NCBI GenBank assembly: GCA_017526725.1
Contig: JAFXRA010000180.1
Span: 1 to 17,495, forward strand
DNA length: 17,495 nt
From: Candidatus Rifleibacteriota bacterium
Lineage (GTDB): Bacteria; Riflebacteria; Ozemobacteria; Ozemobacterales; Ozemobacteraceae
Direction: 5' to 3'
A program made the translations under genes and the position numbers. Below, in pieces: positions 6,439-13,676 of the stretch (the stretch's first letter is position 1; each line of letters opens with the position of its first letter). The notes under the pieces are model-generated. The model saw nothing but the letters and a program-made list of their open reading frames with translations, was not told the origin of the DNA and made no database searches.

Positions 6439-7272
6439 TTAGTTTACTCCATCAAGCTCTAGAATAGCGGCTTTAAACTCGCTTGCTGAGTTGCCGTATT
6501 TGAGATTTGCATCTTTTATGCGTCTGCCGAAATCACCCACAGCTTCTATTGTATTGAAGTTAGCCTGAGTATATGTTCCACTCTTTGTTACAGAAGCAAA
6601 GGGAGAAATTGTTTTCCATGAAGTGCCGCGTCCGTCAAAAGCATCTGCAAGCTCTATATAAGCTTTTTCCAAAGAATACGGTGAATAGCTTGACCCTAGA
6701 TTAGAATATAACTCTTCCCAGCTTTTAATCTTCTTGTCGTTGGTTGTAAAGTTTATCTGGTCAGGGTTATCAAGCTTCGAATTCATATTGGTATCATATT
6801 TTACGATAATGGTTTTGGCAGCGGTTACAGAAGCAAGCAAAGACCTGAAAAGCAGATCGTCTTTTGTCGGTGCGCTTAATGAAGCCATATCTTCAACAGC
6901 TCTGTTCATACTGTCCAAATCAGTTATTTTTTTTGCAGCCTGAAAAAAGACGGCTGACGAATTTGGAGCAGCCAGATCATTTTGAAGACTGTTCAATATG
7001 GAAAACATATTGAAACCGGCAAGACCTGCGTAAGCAGATGCCCTACCCCTTTTTGCTTCATCGCTGCTGCATTTTTCTAATGCTCTGTCAAAACGGTTCA
7101 AAGCTGTGGCATAATCAGCATCTGCCAGTCTACCATTGCCTTCGCTGATTAAGTCGCCTGCAGAAGTTGTATTAACGCTGCTGTCTATTGCTTCAAACAT
7201 ATTGCAGCCATTGACTAACAAAGCCACGGCCAGCAGCATAACAGCAGATAAACTTTTATTTCGAGCTTTCAT
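6439..7272 (-). CDS. Lipoprotein with TPR-like N-terminal region
   Basis: From the ATG at 7272 the product is 277 residues. Residues 1-22 form a lipoprotein signal (MKARNK, hydrophobic core, lipobox LVNG before Cys23), so the protein should be lipid-anchored. Residues about 45-95 resemble tetratricopeptide helices (DADYATALNRFDRALEKC and RASAYAGLAGF). The remainder is helical with no family I can name. I prefer 7272, with GGGG at 7278-7281 as ribosome site, over an in-frame TTG 18 nt upstream, because the signal peptide then has standard length. Coupled to the downstream barrel gene. A lipoprotein plus barrel pair may form an outer-membrane assembly, export or uptake complex. Confidence 0.85.
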   Translation of the reverse strand: MKARNKSLSAVMLLAVALLVNGCNMFEAIDSSVNTTSAGDLISEGNGRLADADYATALNRFDRALEKCSSDEAKRGRASAYAGLAGFNMFSILNSLQNDLAAPNSSAVFFQAAKKITDLDSMNRAVEDMASLSAPTKDDLLFRSLLASVTAAKTIIVKYDTNMNSKLDNPDQINFTTNDKKIKSWEELYSNLGSSYSPYSLEKAYIELADAFDGRGTSWKTISPFASVTKSGTYTQANFNTIEAVGDFGRRIKDANLKYGNSASEFKAAILELDGVN

Positions 7273-7391
7273 AGTTGCCCCATAGAACAAATCTGCTGCA
7301 ACTATCGGCAGGTTAATAGGATTTATGAACGATAAAAGTTATCTCAATTTTTTAGGTTTTATTGGTATGGGGGTGTGGTTGGTGGTAAGCG

Positions 7392-7514
7392 AGCGGACAG
7401 TAGACGCGAGACCTCTATTCTCCGCACAAGGCTCGTTCCCTCAAAGTCTATCCGAAGGTACAAATTTTCAGAGACCGCGGAGGAGAATAAGGTTGAGCAA
7501 GCAAACTGTCCGCT
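7392..7514. repeat. Large inverted repeat, about 35-bp arms
   Basis: The left arm (7392-7425) begins AGCGGACAGT and ends CTATTCTCCGC. The right arm (7477-7514) is its imperfect reverse complement, beginning GCGGAGGAGAATA and ending ACTGTCCGCT. The loop is about 50 bp. The right arm also matches 98-117. The left arm shares AAGCGAGCG-ACAG with the repeats at 14449 and 15341. A 69-codon plus-strand frame across it has no good ribosome site and I discount it. Confidence 0.55.
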
Positions 7515-7561
7515 ATATTTTTGTAAAAAAATAGGTTCGAATTATTTAAAAGATTGCAAGA

Positions 7562-7597
7562 GTTAGAAGAGTTAGAAGAGTTAGAAGTGTTGGAAGT
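7562..7597. repeat. 9-bp tandem repeat (GTTAGAAGA)n
   Basis: Four units: GTTAGAAGA twice, GTTAGAAGT, GTTGGAAGT. They lead directly into copy 2 of the dispersed repeat. A related reverse-complement pair of units (CTTGAACT, CTTCGAACG) opens the window at 4-21, close to copy 1. Confidence 0.7.
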
Positions 7598-7640
7598 GAT
7601 ACGCTCCGCTGTGGGACACTTTGTTGTGGGACGTTTCACA
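7595..7640. repeat. Dispersed intergenic repeat, copy 2 (inverted)
   Basis: This is the reverse complement of the unit at 41-84, with a few changes (CTCCGC for CTTCGC, GATACG for GCTACG). The direct repeat of TGTGGGAC is kept. Confidence 0.6.
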
Positions 7641-7678
7641 GATTGCGTCAGCAATCGTCACACAGAGGCCTTGGCCTC
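7641..7678. repeat. Two hairpins downstream of the SLH porin
   Basis: GATTGC-GTCA-GCAATC (7641-7656) and GAGGCC-TT-GGCCTC (7665-7678) lie within 55 nt of the porin stop codon. Neither has a U-run, so this is not a standard intrinsic terminator, but they may stabilise the 3' end of a well-expressed mRNA. GATTGC/GCAATC hairpins recur at 13509-13525 and 15288-15304. Confidence 0.45.
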
Positions 7679-7693
7679 GTCTCACTTTATGCC

Positions 7694-9310
7694 TTAGAAT
7701 CTGCTGTATAATTCGGTGAAGTAAAGGTCAACCTTCTGAGTAGGCATATTAGTAGCTTTAACCTTAGAATTCTGATAGCAGAGTTTCAATCTTGTATTAG
7801 GTGTAAGCTGATAATAATAAGCAAAGGTTACTACATCGCCCTTCAAATCATTGATGAAGCCACCAAGAGGATTCCCAGCTACAGTATTGAAAGTATTTGC
7901 CTTGCCGTCATAAACATTTTCCAAGTGGTCATAATCAAGTCTGAATCTATGTCTGTCATCGTTTTTCAGAGTATAGCCAACCTGCAATTTCAAATCTGTC
8001 AGATTCTTGAAAGTCTGATTATCATTACCGTTTAAAGCAACAGTGCAAAGATACAAATCTTCAAAAGCAGTTTCTTTAGCCATCAGGAAATCATTTAGAT
8101 TTTCTACGCAAACATTGGCATTAGATTCATCGTCAGCTCTGGTATAAGCAATCTTTGCTGTAAACTGCTTCTTACTGTCATAATTCAATGAAATGTGACT
8201 TAACAGACCCTGAGCATCAGAACCTGCACCGTTGCCGTCTTCTATATCGCTATAAACAAAGGCCAAATCATAAGTCAGTTTGTCATCGTTGTTTCTCAGC
8301 TTACCATAGGAACCAAATTCGTATCTGGTTTCTTTTCTGTTGTCAGCATAAGCATTGTCGTTTTCATCATAAGCGCGTTCGTTGAAATAGAAACCAAAGT
8401 ATAAATTATGACCCTTATAATCATAATCTGCATTTAAGTTCCAAACATTGTAATAGTCTTTATTGCCCTGGCGGTCAAAGAAAACGTTGAAACCCATATC
8501 TACATCGCCGCATCTCTTAGTATAACTTACAGAATCAGTATAGTTATACAATACGAAGCCATGGCCGTGTTGATTCCAATCGCGCCCGAACTTAAATTCA
8601 CCGCCAAAACTGAACAAATCTTTAATCTTGATATAAGCAATTTCAACTTCGGCTGTTCCTTTATTGTTGCCGTCCCAGTCATTCAAACCATTGTTGCCGA
8701 TTAGATTCCATCTAGCTCTTGCAGAAACATTTTCATCAACATCTGCATCTAACTGTAATCTGAAACCGGTTTCAGTTCTATGACGATGGTCTTCGCCGAA
8801 ATCAAAATTACCTAGATTGCCTCTGTCATGAGCAAAACCGTAATTTCTAACAAGAATATCGCCTGAAAGTCTGACTTTATCTAAGCTGCCGTTTTTCATG
8901 CATTCTTTGATAGAAGTTACATCTTTCTTTAAAGAAGCAACATCTTCTTTAACGTCTTTCATGTCATCTTCTAGATTTGTAGTCTTAATACCGATTAAAG
9001 CAAGTTCATCAGCAAATTCTACTGTGAGTTTTTCCAAAGTCTGCAAATCGCTTTTAGCCATGGAATCAACACCGTTCTGTTCTACATCGACCAACATTTT
9101 TGCTGTTATCATAGCAAGCTGATAGCGAGTTACATTCTGTTTGCCTTTAAAAGTTCCATCTGGGAAACCTTGAATGATGCCTTTTTCAGCCATCTGGTTT
9201 ACTGCTTCATAAGCCCAGTGGCTTGCTGGAATATCATTAAATGTAGCAGCATAAGATGCTGCTGCGCTAGCTATAATCATTGCAGATGTATAAATAAATT
9301 TATTGTTCAT
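7694..9310 (-). CDS. SLH-domain outer-membrane porin
   Basis: The 538-residue protein has a signal peptide (residues 1-21, ending ASYA). One SLH domain follows at residues 24-72 (FNDIPASHWAYEAVNQMAE, GIIQGFPDGTFKG, VTRYQLAMITAKML). Residues 86-137 form a coiled coil with Lys/Asp/Glu heptads. From about 145 to the end it is a barrel of alternating aromatic strands, rich in Tyr, Asp and Asn, ending YSRF. In known SLH porins (Omp-alpha, Mep45, SomA types) the SLH domain binds peptidoglycan-linked polymer, the coiled coil spans the periplasm and the barrel is the diffusion pore. The start at 9310 is preceded by AGGAG (9316-9320), 5 nt away; an 18-codon upstream extension would run through this site and spoil the signal peptide. 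It is a single-gene unit with a strong promoter. Confidence 0.93.
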   Translation of the reverse strand: MNNKFIYTSAMIIASAAASYAATFNDIPASHWAYEAVNQMAEKGIIQGFPDGTFKGKQNVTRYQLAMITAKMLVDVEQNGVDSMAKSDLQTLEKLTVEFADELALIGIKTTNLEDDMKDVKEDVASLKKDVTSIKECMKNGSLDKVRLSGDILVRNYGFAHDRGNLGNFDFGEDHRHRTETGFRLQLDADVDENVSARARWNLIGNNGLNDWDGNNKGTAEVEIAYIKIKDLFSFGGEFKFGRDWNQHGHGFVLYNYTDSVSYTKRCGDVDMGFNVFFDRQGNKDYYNVWNLNADYDYKGHNLYFGFYFNERAYDENDNAYADNRKETRYEFGSYGKLRNNDDKLTYDLAFVYSDIEDGNGAGSDAQGLLSHISLNYDSKKQFTAKIAYTRADDESNANVCVENLNDFLMAKETAFEDLYLCTVALNGNDNQTFKNLTDLKLQVGYTLKNDDRHRFRLDYDHLENVYDGKANTFNTVAGNPLGGFINDLKGDVVTFAYYYQLTPNTRLKLCYQNSKVKATNMPTQKVDLYFTELYSRF

Positions 9311-9354
9311 TTTCACTCCTAAAAAATCTTCTATTCTTTCTCTTTGAGTTGGAC

Positions 9355-9383
9355 ATAATAGCATAAGAGAGTTTTGTTATCAA
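9355..9383 (-). promoter_or_regulatory. Sigma-70-type promoter of the SLH porin
   Basis: Minus strand TTGATA (9383-9378), a 17-nt spacer and TATTAT (9360-9355), with TG one base before the -10 (extended -10). Transcription would start near 9348, giving a leader of about 38 nt with AGGAG near its end. Confidence 0.75.
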
Positions 9384-9390
9384 TACTAAT

Positions 9391-9406
9391 TGTGATATTT
9401 GTCACA
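9391..9406. promoter_or_regulatory. CRP/FNR-family binding site upstream of the porin
   Basis: TGTGA-N6-TCACA is an exact match to the CRP core consensus. Its centre lies about 50 bp upstream of the predicted porin start, just behind the -35 box. CRP-family activators usually act near -41 or -61, so either the start site is slightly different or a relative of CRP with other geometry binds. Confidence 0.55.
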
Positions 9407-9410
9407 TGCT

Positions 9411-9462
9411 GTTAATTGCAAAAGTAAATGCAATTTAAATTGCGTTTAGTTCTGCAATTAAC
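9411..9462. promoter_or_regulatory. Nested 52-bp dyad operator upstream of the porin
   Basis: The outer arms GTTAATTGCA (9411-9420) and TGCAATTAAC (9453-9462) are a perfect inverted repeat. At the centre is a perfect 14-bp palindrome (9430-9443), with 9-bp gaps on both sides. Read differently, there are two copies of ATTGCR-N8-TGCAAT, centred 24 bp apart. Such twin dyads are typical of sites for cooperatively binding dimers. The regulator is unknown. Confidence 0.55.
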
Positions 9463-9489
9463 AATAATTGAGAATTTCATTAAGGAAGT

Positions 9490-9518
9490 TTGACTGATTA
9501 ATTATTTTTTGTTAGAAT
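9490..9518 (+). promoter_or_regulatory. Sigma-70-type promoter of a candidate small RNA
   Basis: TTGACT (9490-9495), a 17-nt spacer, TAGAAT (9513-9518). Five of six bases match consensus in each box, with optimal spacing. No ORF begins downstream on this strand. Transcription would start near 9525. Confidence 0.6.
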
Positions 9519-9524
9519 AAAGAA

Positions 9525-9590
9525 AAGAATGACCTCCTGGCGCTCTGTTTGCTGGGTGTACGGTAAACGTAGGATCATTCTTTTTTTGTT
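9525..9590 (+). ncRNA. Candidate structured small RNA, about 65 nt
   Basis: The segment lies between a good promoter and an intrinsic-terminator-like end. The outer stem pairs 9523-9532 (AAAAGAATGA) with 9575-9584 (TCATTCTTTT), extends by CCT/AGG across a bulged A, and runs into a T-run to 9587. Inside, GTTTGC and GTAAAC can close a 10-nt loop. The 5' strand contains CCTCCTGG (9533-9540), which is complementary to Shine-Dalgarno sequences and exactly to CCAGGAGG ahead of the 186-aa gene. The same stretch (TGACCTCCTG-N-CGCTC) matches the dispersed repeat at 15311-15341, so the RNA may be an expressed repeat. The hairpin could instead serve as terminator for the lipoprotein gene read from the other side. 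I match it to no known RNA family. Confidence 0.45.
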
Positions 9591-9665
9591 TTAGTTTCTT
9601 AAAAGAGAGGGGTGACCGAACTAGAGTAACTTTCGTTTAGCGATAGCGTATTGACCGACGATGCG

Positions 9666-9710
9666 CCCCCAGTTTAGCTGGGGGAGCTGTCACGAAGTGA
9701 CTGAGGGGGT
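9666..9710 (+). repeat. Two-hairpin plus G-run repeat, copy 2
   Basis: CCCCCAG-TTTAG-CTGGGGG (9666-9684) is followed by GTCAC-GAA-GTGAC (9689-9701) and TGAGGGGG. The layout is that of 5133-5177, but both stems have different sequences, so the structure is better conserved than the sequence. It lies just downstream of the 1243-residue lipoprotein gene. Confidence 0.6.
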
Positions 9711-9720
9711 CTCCACCTCT

Positions 9721-9748
9721 CAGTTTTCTGTTTTCAGTTTTCAATTCT
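9721..9748. repeat. 7-bp repeat array touching a stop codon
   Basis: Four units: CAGTTTT, CTGTTTT, CAGTTTT, CAATTCT. The last unit overlaps the stop codon of the large lipoprotein gene. Confidence 0.6.
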
Positions 9749-12700
9749 ACTTCAGTGTCGGTGGGAAGTTCGTGAAGTCATAATTCTTCCAGACGGAATT
9801 AGCATCATTAAATGAGTTGTCATTTCTATAGTCTAAATCATCACTCCAAATTCTTTTGTTTTCGTTATCTGTTGTGAATTTTGACAAACTAGAAATACCA
9901 TCGTAGCTGTTGGTGACGCCATTACCTGTACCAACAAGATTTAATGAGCCTGACAAAGAGGTGAAATTATCAGTGACAGTTCCAAGATTTTTGCCAGCCA
10001 AATAGCCGAAATTGCCACTTCCAGTAAAATCTATACTTCCGTTATAGAAATAACTGGAAGACATAGTCTTACTACTATAAATATAGCCACAAATTCCGCC
10101 TACGCAAGAATTGCTATTATTGCTTGAGCCACTAATAGAAGAATTCTTTATATAGCAGGAATTGGCATTGCCCAAGGAATACCCGCAGATTCCACCCATA
10201 GTAACATGACCAGAGCTTGAAAGGTTAACCGATTCCACATAAGACTTAAGAATGGTTTTACTAGATTGAATTTCTCCGCAGATTCCACCGACATAGTTAT
10301 GATAATTTCCAATGCCTTCAATATCATAGCCCTTAACATAACAGGAAGTTATATTCCCAATCATACTACCGCAGATACCACCTGTATAACTAGAATAGTT
10401 ACTGCAGGAACCATTGATTTTGTGATTGCCTGAATCTTTAACTACCGAACAGTTATATATATCTGCAAAATTAGAATATCCACATATTCCACCAACTTTA
10501 GGCACTCGCTGACTTCCTGTTGTAGAGCCACTTATGGTTGTATTTTTTATATTACACCAAGATATACTATTTCCGTTACCCGATTGGTATCCACATATAC
10601 CGCCAGCGGAAACATTACCAGCACCAGAAACATTTATAGTTAAATCTTCCATTTTGCAGTTAGCAATAGTTCCGTTATAAGTTCCGTTTTTCATTGAATC
10701 TCCACATATACCGCCAACGTCAACATCATCAGCACAAGAAACATTTATAATAGAATTTTTTACATTGCAGTTAGTTAGAGTTCCGCCTAAATTTTGCCCT
10801 AAGAAACAACCTATTTCATGCAATGAGTTGACATTTAAGTTTATAACTGCAGAATCAACACTGAGGTTGGAAATACTTCCTGAATTACAGCCGAACAAGC
10901 CTATATAGCCACTGTTATATTGTTCATTATTAGTGCTTTCAAAAGAAATAGCCAGGTTAGATATCGTTTTATTGTTGCCGTCGTAGTTTCCTGTAAATTG
11001 ATTACTGTAATCGCCTATGGGTAGCCAGTTGCCAGTCAGAACGATGTCATCCATCTGCTTGAAGTGAGAGCTTAGGTAATTTCTGACCAAATCAAGCTGT
11101 ACCGCATTTTCGACCTGATAGGGAACTTCCCAACTGCCCTTTCCCTTATAATAGAAAGTCTTGAAGGTTTTAGGCTCGCAAGTAAGGTTCACACCGTCGA
11201 TTTCGCCAAAGGAAATAGTGAAAGTGGTGCTTGCAGTCAAATCTTTGAGGAAAGACAAAGCGATTTTGCTTTCGTTGTTCCAGGTTGCAGTAGCATTTTC
11301 AAATTTGGTGCCGGCACTATCTTTAACAATGATAGCCGAAAGAATGTTAGACTTTTCTGTGTCGGTCATGACCGTTCCAGCCGCAAAGGTGGGCGTCATT
11401 GTAAAAGTCGCCTTGGTGTAGTAAAGAGGTGGATTGTTATTGCCGTCTATGATTGCGCCGTCGTCTTGGGCGATTGCGAGAGTGAGGTTGAGCTTCCAGT
11501 TGGCTGTGAAGCTCTTGACACCAGTAGTAGAGCCTTTTGTTATTATAACTTCAAGCTGTGGCGTTGTCTGACCTTCGTATGTCCAGCCGAGAAATTCACA
11601 GCCGGTTCTGGTCGGGTTGGTCAGAGTGAAGGTTTCAGTTTCTACATTGTAGATAGTCGGGTTGGCTGTTGCAAAGATAGCGCCGTCGATGTTGTTGTAA
11701 GTAATAGTATAATTAGTCGGGGTGTAATTTGCTGTGTATTCTCTAGCCCCAGTTGAACCCTTACTAACAGTAACAGTTGTATTATTGTTGCCTGTTAAAC
11801 CAGTGCCTGACCAGCCGAGGAAGTCATAGTAATCTTTAGTCGGGTTGATCAGAGTAAAAGATTCAGTTTCCACAGTATAGTTAGATGGGTTGTCCTTTGT
11901 CAGTTGTCCGTTGTCAAGGTTGTAATTGATGTTATAAGTAATTGCTTTTGCATTTGCAGTCAGAGTAACAGCCTTAGCCGGCATTGTGAAGGGGCTTGTT
12001 ACAGCATTGCCTTCAGAATCTGACCATTTGTCGAATTGATAGCCATCTATTAAAGTGTAGTTAAGTGTAATACTTTCGTCAGCTTGGTAAGCCTTGTTGT
12101 CATCGACAGAGGCAATACCTGTGCCAGCTACAAGAGTAAGAGTATAAGTATTTGGGGCATTTTGCTGCCAGTTGGCTTTGTAGCTTCTATCGCCAGTTGA
12201 GCCATTAGTTATTTCTACAGAAGTTTGAGGTGTATCGCCATTTGAACCAGTCCAACCGAGGAATGTGTAGCCATCTTTAGTTGGGTTCTTCAGAACTATT
12301 GTGCCAGAATCTTCATTGTAGCTCGAAGGGTTGGTAACGCCTTCAGCTAGTTGTCCTCCGTCAAGGTCATAAGTAATTTTATAATCTGTTACTGTTGGGT
12401 TATCTGGGTCTGGATTATCAGGATCGGGGTTATCAGGGTTATCCTGATTTTTGGTTTCAAACCCGAAAGACTGAGTATATTCAAAGGGTCTGGTGTTTTC
12501 ATCACTGCCCTTAGAGTAGAATTCTACTAAGAAATCTTTTGGGAAGTCGTCGAGGCTTACTCCGTCAAGATTAAGCTCGAAGCTGAGTTCGGCAGTGTTT
12601 CCAATAGTATTTTCTACTTTAATATTGCTGACTTCAAAGGAGTGTTCATAGCTGCCAGTAACAGCCTTGTCGCTTGAATCGACCTTATTGGTAGTAAAAT

Positions 12701-13478
12701 CTATATTTGCACCCTGCTGGTTTTCGCTTCGGTAAGTGATTTTTGCTATGAGGTCTTCTGCTTTGAGGCCGTTAAGGTTTTCGCCTTCTACGTTCAGCTT
12801 AACGGTGAGTTTGCCAGTGTATTTGCCGTCTTTGATTTCAACATCTTCAGCAGGTTCGATTGCAATAGTATCGACCTGAACTTCGTCTTTTTTGCTTTCG
12901 TTATCGAAAACGAAAAGCCTGAATTCAATATTAAGTCTGAAAAGATTAAATGTGCAGGTCTTAGACGGGTTGGAAGAAAGTCTCATAAATCTGGCATTTG
13001 AATTGATGCCGTCAGTGGCAAGGCTGTAGCGCCAGGGGTCTTTATCGCTGGCTCTTGTGCCTATATAGCAGGTGCCTGCGGTGCTGTCGTTTGGAATAGT
13101 TACACTTATAGGTTTTTCTATAGTATTTACTGGAACATCGGCAGTAAGCGTATTATCTGAGGGCAATACTGCTGAAATATTATAAACATAGATATAGGAG
13201 AATTTTCCGCTGTTATCGGTTATGACAGGAACCTTCTGTTCGGCGGCTGTGACTTTTACGCCTTCCTGGAAAGTGCTATCGTTAGGGCATTTTATTACCG
13301 CGCCCGATGGGAATGTTATGTCGTCAAATCTGCCGTTAGCCCCGACTGTGCGGGTTTCTGGAGAAACCACAGTTTCACCGTTGTTGGGTGCCAGAGGGGA
13401 ATTGCCACCTGCGTGACAACCTAGGAATGCGGCTATCGCCGCCAAAGAAAGAACAAAAAATAGTATCCTTCGTTTCAT
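9747..13478 (-). CDS. Large surface lipoprotein with InlB-type and GLUG-like repeats
   Basis: The 1243-residue protein has a lipoprotein signal (MKRRILFF, hydrophobic stretch, lipobox FLG before Cys21). Residues about 30-340 are beta-rich and unassigned. An Asp-Asn-Pro linker follows (about 345-360). Residues about 362-660 hold four InlB B-repeat/Listeria-Bacteroides units with hallmarks such as YDLDGG, NPTKDGYTFLGW and the KANW ending; the second is a divergent form (GYQFDKWSD). About 661-775 resembles an Ig-like domain. From about 815 to 1190 there are GLUG-like repeats, with seven GGICG cores spaced about 40-60 residues and related units at both ends; these should form a beta-solenoid. The end, NFPPTLK, is usual for GLUG proteins. 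AAGGAG (13484-13489) lies 5 nt before the ATG. A role in adhesion or surface binding is inferred from the domains. It is monocistronic. Confidence 0.9.
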   Translation of the reverse strand: MKRRILFFVLSLAAIAAFLGCHAGGNSPLAPNNGETVVSPETRTVGANGRFDDITFPSGAVIKCPNDSTFQEGVKVTAAEQKVPVITDNSGKFSYIYVYNISAVLPSDNTLTADVPVNTIEKPISVTIPNDSTAGTCYIGTRASDKDPWRYSLATDGINSNARFMRLSSNPSKTCTFNLFRLNIEFRLFVFDNESKKDEVQVDTIAIEPAEDVEIKDGKYTGKLTVKLNVEGENLNGLKAEDLIAKITYRSENQQGANIDFTTNKVDSSDKAVTGSYEHSFEVSNIKVENTIGNTAELSFELNLDGVSLDDFPKDFLVEFYSKGSDENTRPFEYTQSFGFETKNQDNPDNPDPDNPDPDNPTVTDYKITYDLDGGQLAEGVTNPSSYNEDSGTIVLKNPTKDGYTFLGWTGSNGDTPQTSVEITNGSTGDRSYKANWQQNAPNTYTLTLVAGTGIASVDDNKAYQADESITLNYTLIDGYQFDKWSDSEGNAVTSPFTMPAKAVTLTANAKAITYNINYNLDNGQLTKDNPSNYTVETESFTLINPTKDYYDFLGWSGTGLTGNNNTTVTVSKGSTGAREYTANYTPTNYTITYNNIDGAIFATANPTIYNVETETFTLTNPTRTGCEFLGWTYEGQTTPQLEVIITKGSTTGVKSFTANWKLNLTLAIAQDDGAIIDGNNNPPLYYTKATFTMTPTFAAGTVMTDTEKSNILSAIIVKDSAGTKFENATATWNNESKIALSFLKDLTASTTFTISFGEIDGVNLTCEPKTFKTFYYKGKGSWEVPYQVENAVQLDLVRNYLSSHFKQMDDIVLTGNWLPIGDYSNQFTGNYDGNNKTISNLAISFESTNNEQYNSGYIGLFGCNSGSISNLSVDSAVINLNVNSLHEIGCFLGQNLGGTLTNCNVKNSIINVSCADDVDVGGICGDSMKNGTYNGTIANCKMEDLTINVSGAGNVSAGGICGYQSGNGNSISWCNIKNTTISGSTTGSQRVPKVGGICGYSNFADIYNCSVVKDSGNHKINGSCSNYSSYTGGICGSMIGNITSCYVKGYDIEGIGNYHNYVGGICGEIQSSKTILKSYVESVNLSSSGHVTMGGICGYSLGNANSCYIKNSSISGSSNNSNSCVGGICGYIYSSKTMSSSYFYNGSIDFTGSGNFGYLAGKNLGTVTDNFTSLSGSLNLVGTGNGVTNSYDGISSLSKFTTDNENKRIWSDDLDYRNDNSFNDANSVWKNYDFTNFPPTLK

Positions 13479-13508
13479 AAATTCTCCTTAAAATTATACA
13501 TCATTGCC

Positions 13509-13525
13509 CGCAATCAAAGATTGCG
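13509..13525. repeat. Hairpin upstream of the large lipoprotein gene
   Basis: CGCAATC-AAA-GATTGCG is a perfect 7-bp stem, about 30 bp upstream of the start codon. It lies in the likely leader or promoter region. I find no convincing -35/-10 pair here. Confidence 0.4.
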
Positions 13526-13580
13526 TGGCAATCTAATTTTTTACCTTATAAGAAAGAATTTTTTGTTCTTTCTTTGAGAG

Positions 13581-13652
13581 ATTAGGGTGGAGGGAGGAGG
13601 GGCTTTAGGGCACTCACACCCATCACCTACCACCAATCACAAACCACAGCCA
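13581..13652. repeat. 7-bp repeat arrays before the TetR gene end
   Basis: G-rich units (ATTAGGG, TGGAGGG, AGGAGGG) at about 13581-13602 are followed by six C-rich units starting with AC or CA (CACTCAC, ACCCATC, ACCTACC, ACCAATC, ACAAACC, ACAGCCA) at 13611-13652. The G-rich and C-rich arrays could pair with each other. Confidence 0.6.
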
Positions 13653-13676
13653 ACATGGCTTTCAGCCTTGTTGGCT
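13648..13676 (-). terminator. Strong hairpin overlapping the TetR stop codon
   Basis: On the minus strand AGCCAACA-A-GGCT and AGCC-A-TGTTGGCT pair over 12 bp, with one A/A mismatch and a GAA loop. The hairpin begins within the stop codon. No U-run follows, so it may act as a 3' stabiliser or weak terminator. Confidence 0.4.

Noticed and set aside
7302..7309. Sigma-28 -10 box (GCCGATAG) before the lipoprotein gene
   Set aside because: The nearest TAAA is 12 nt away rather than about 15, and a heptamer match of this kind is expected by chance in a window of this size.
7325..7534. 69-codon plus-strand frame beginning near the lipoprotein gene
   Set aside because: It runs through the large inverted repeat, has only a weak AGG upstream, and the translation resembles no protein.
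13493..13498. TATAAT just upstream of the large lipoprotein gene
   Set aside because: A start 7 nt downstream would fall inside the AAGGAG ribosome site, and no -35 box is at 16-18 nt.
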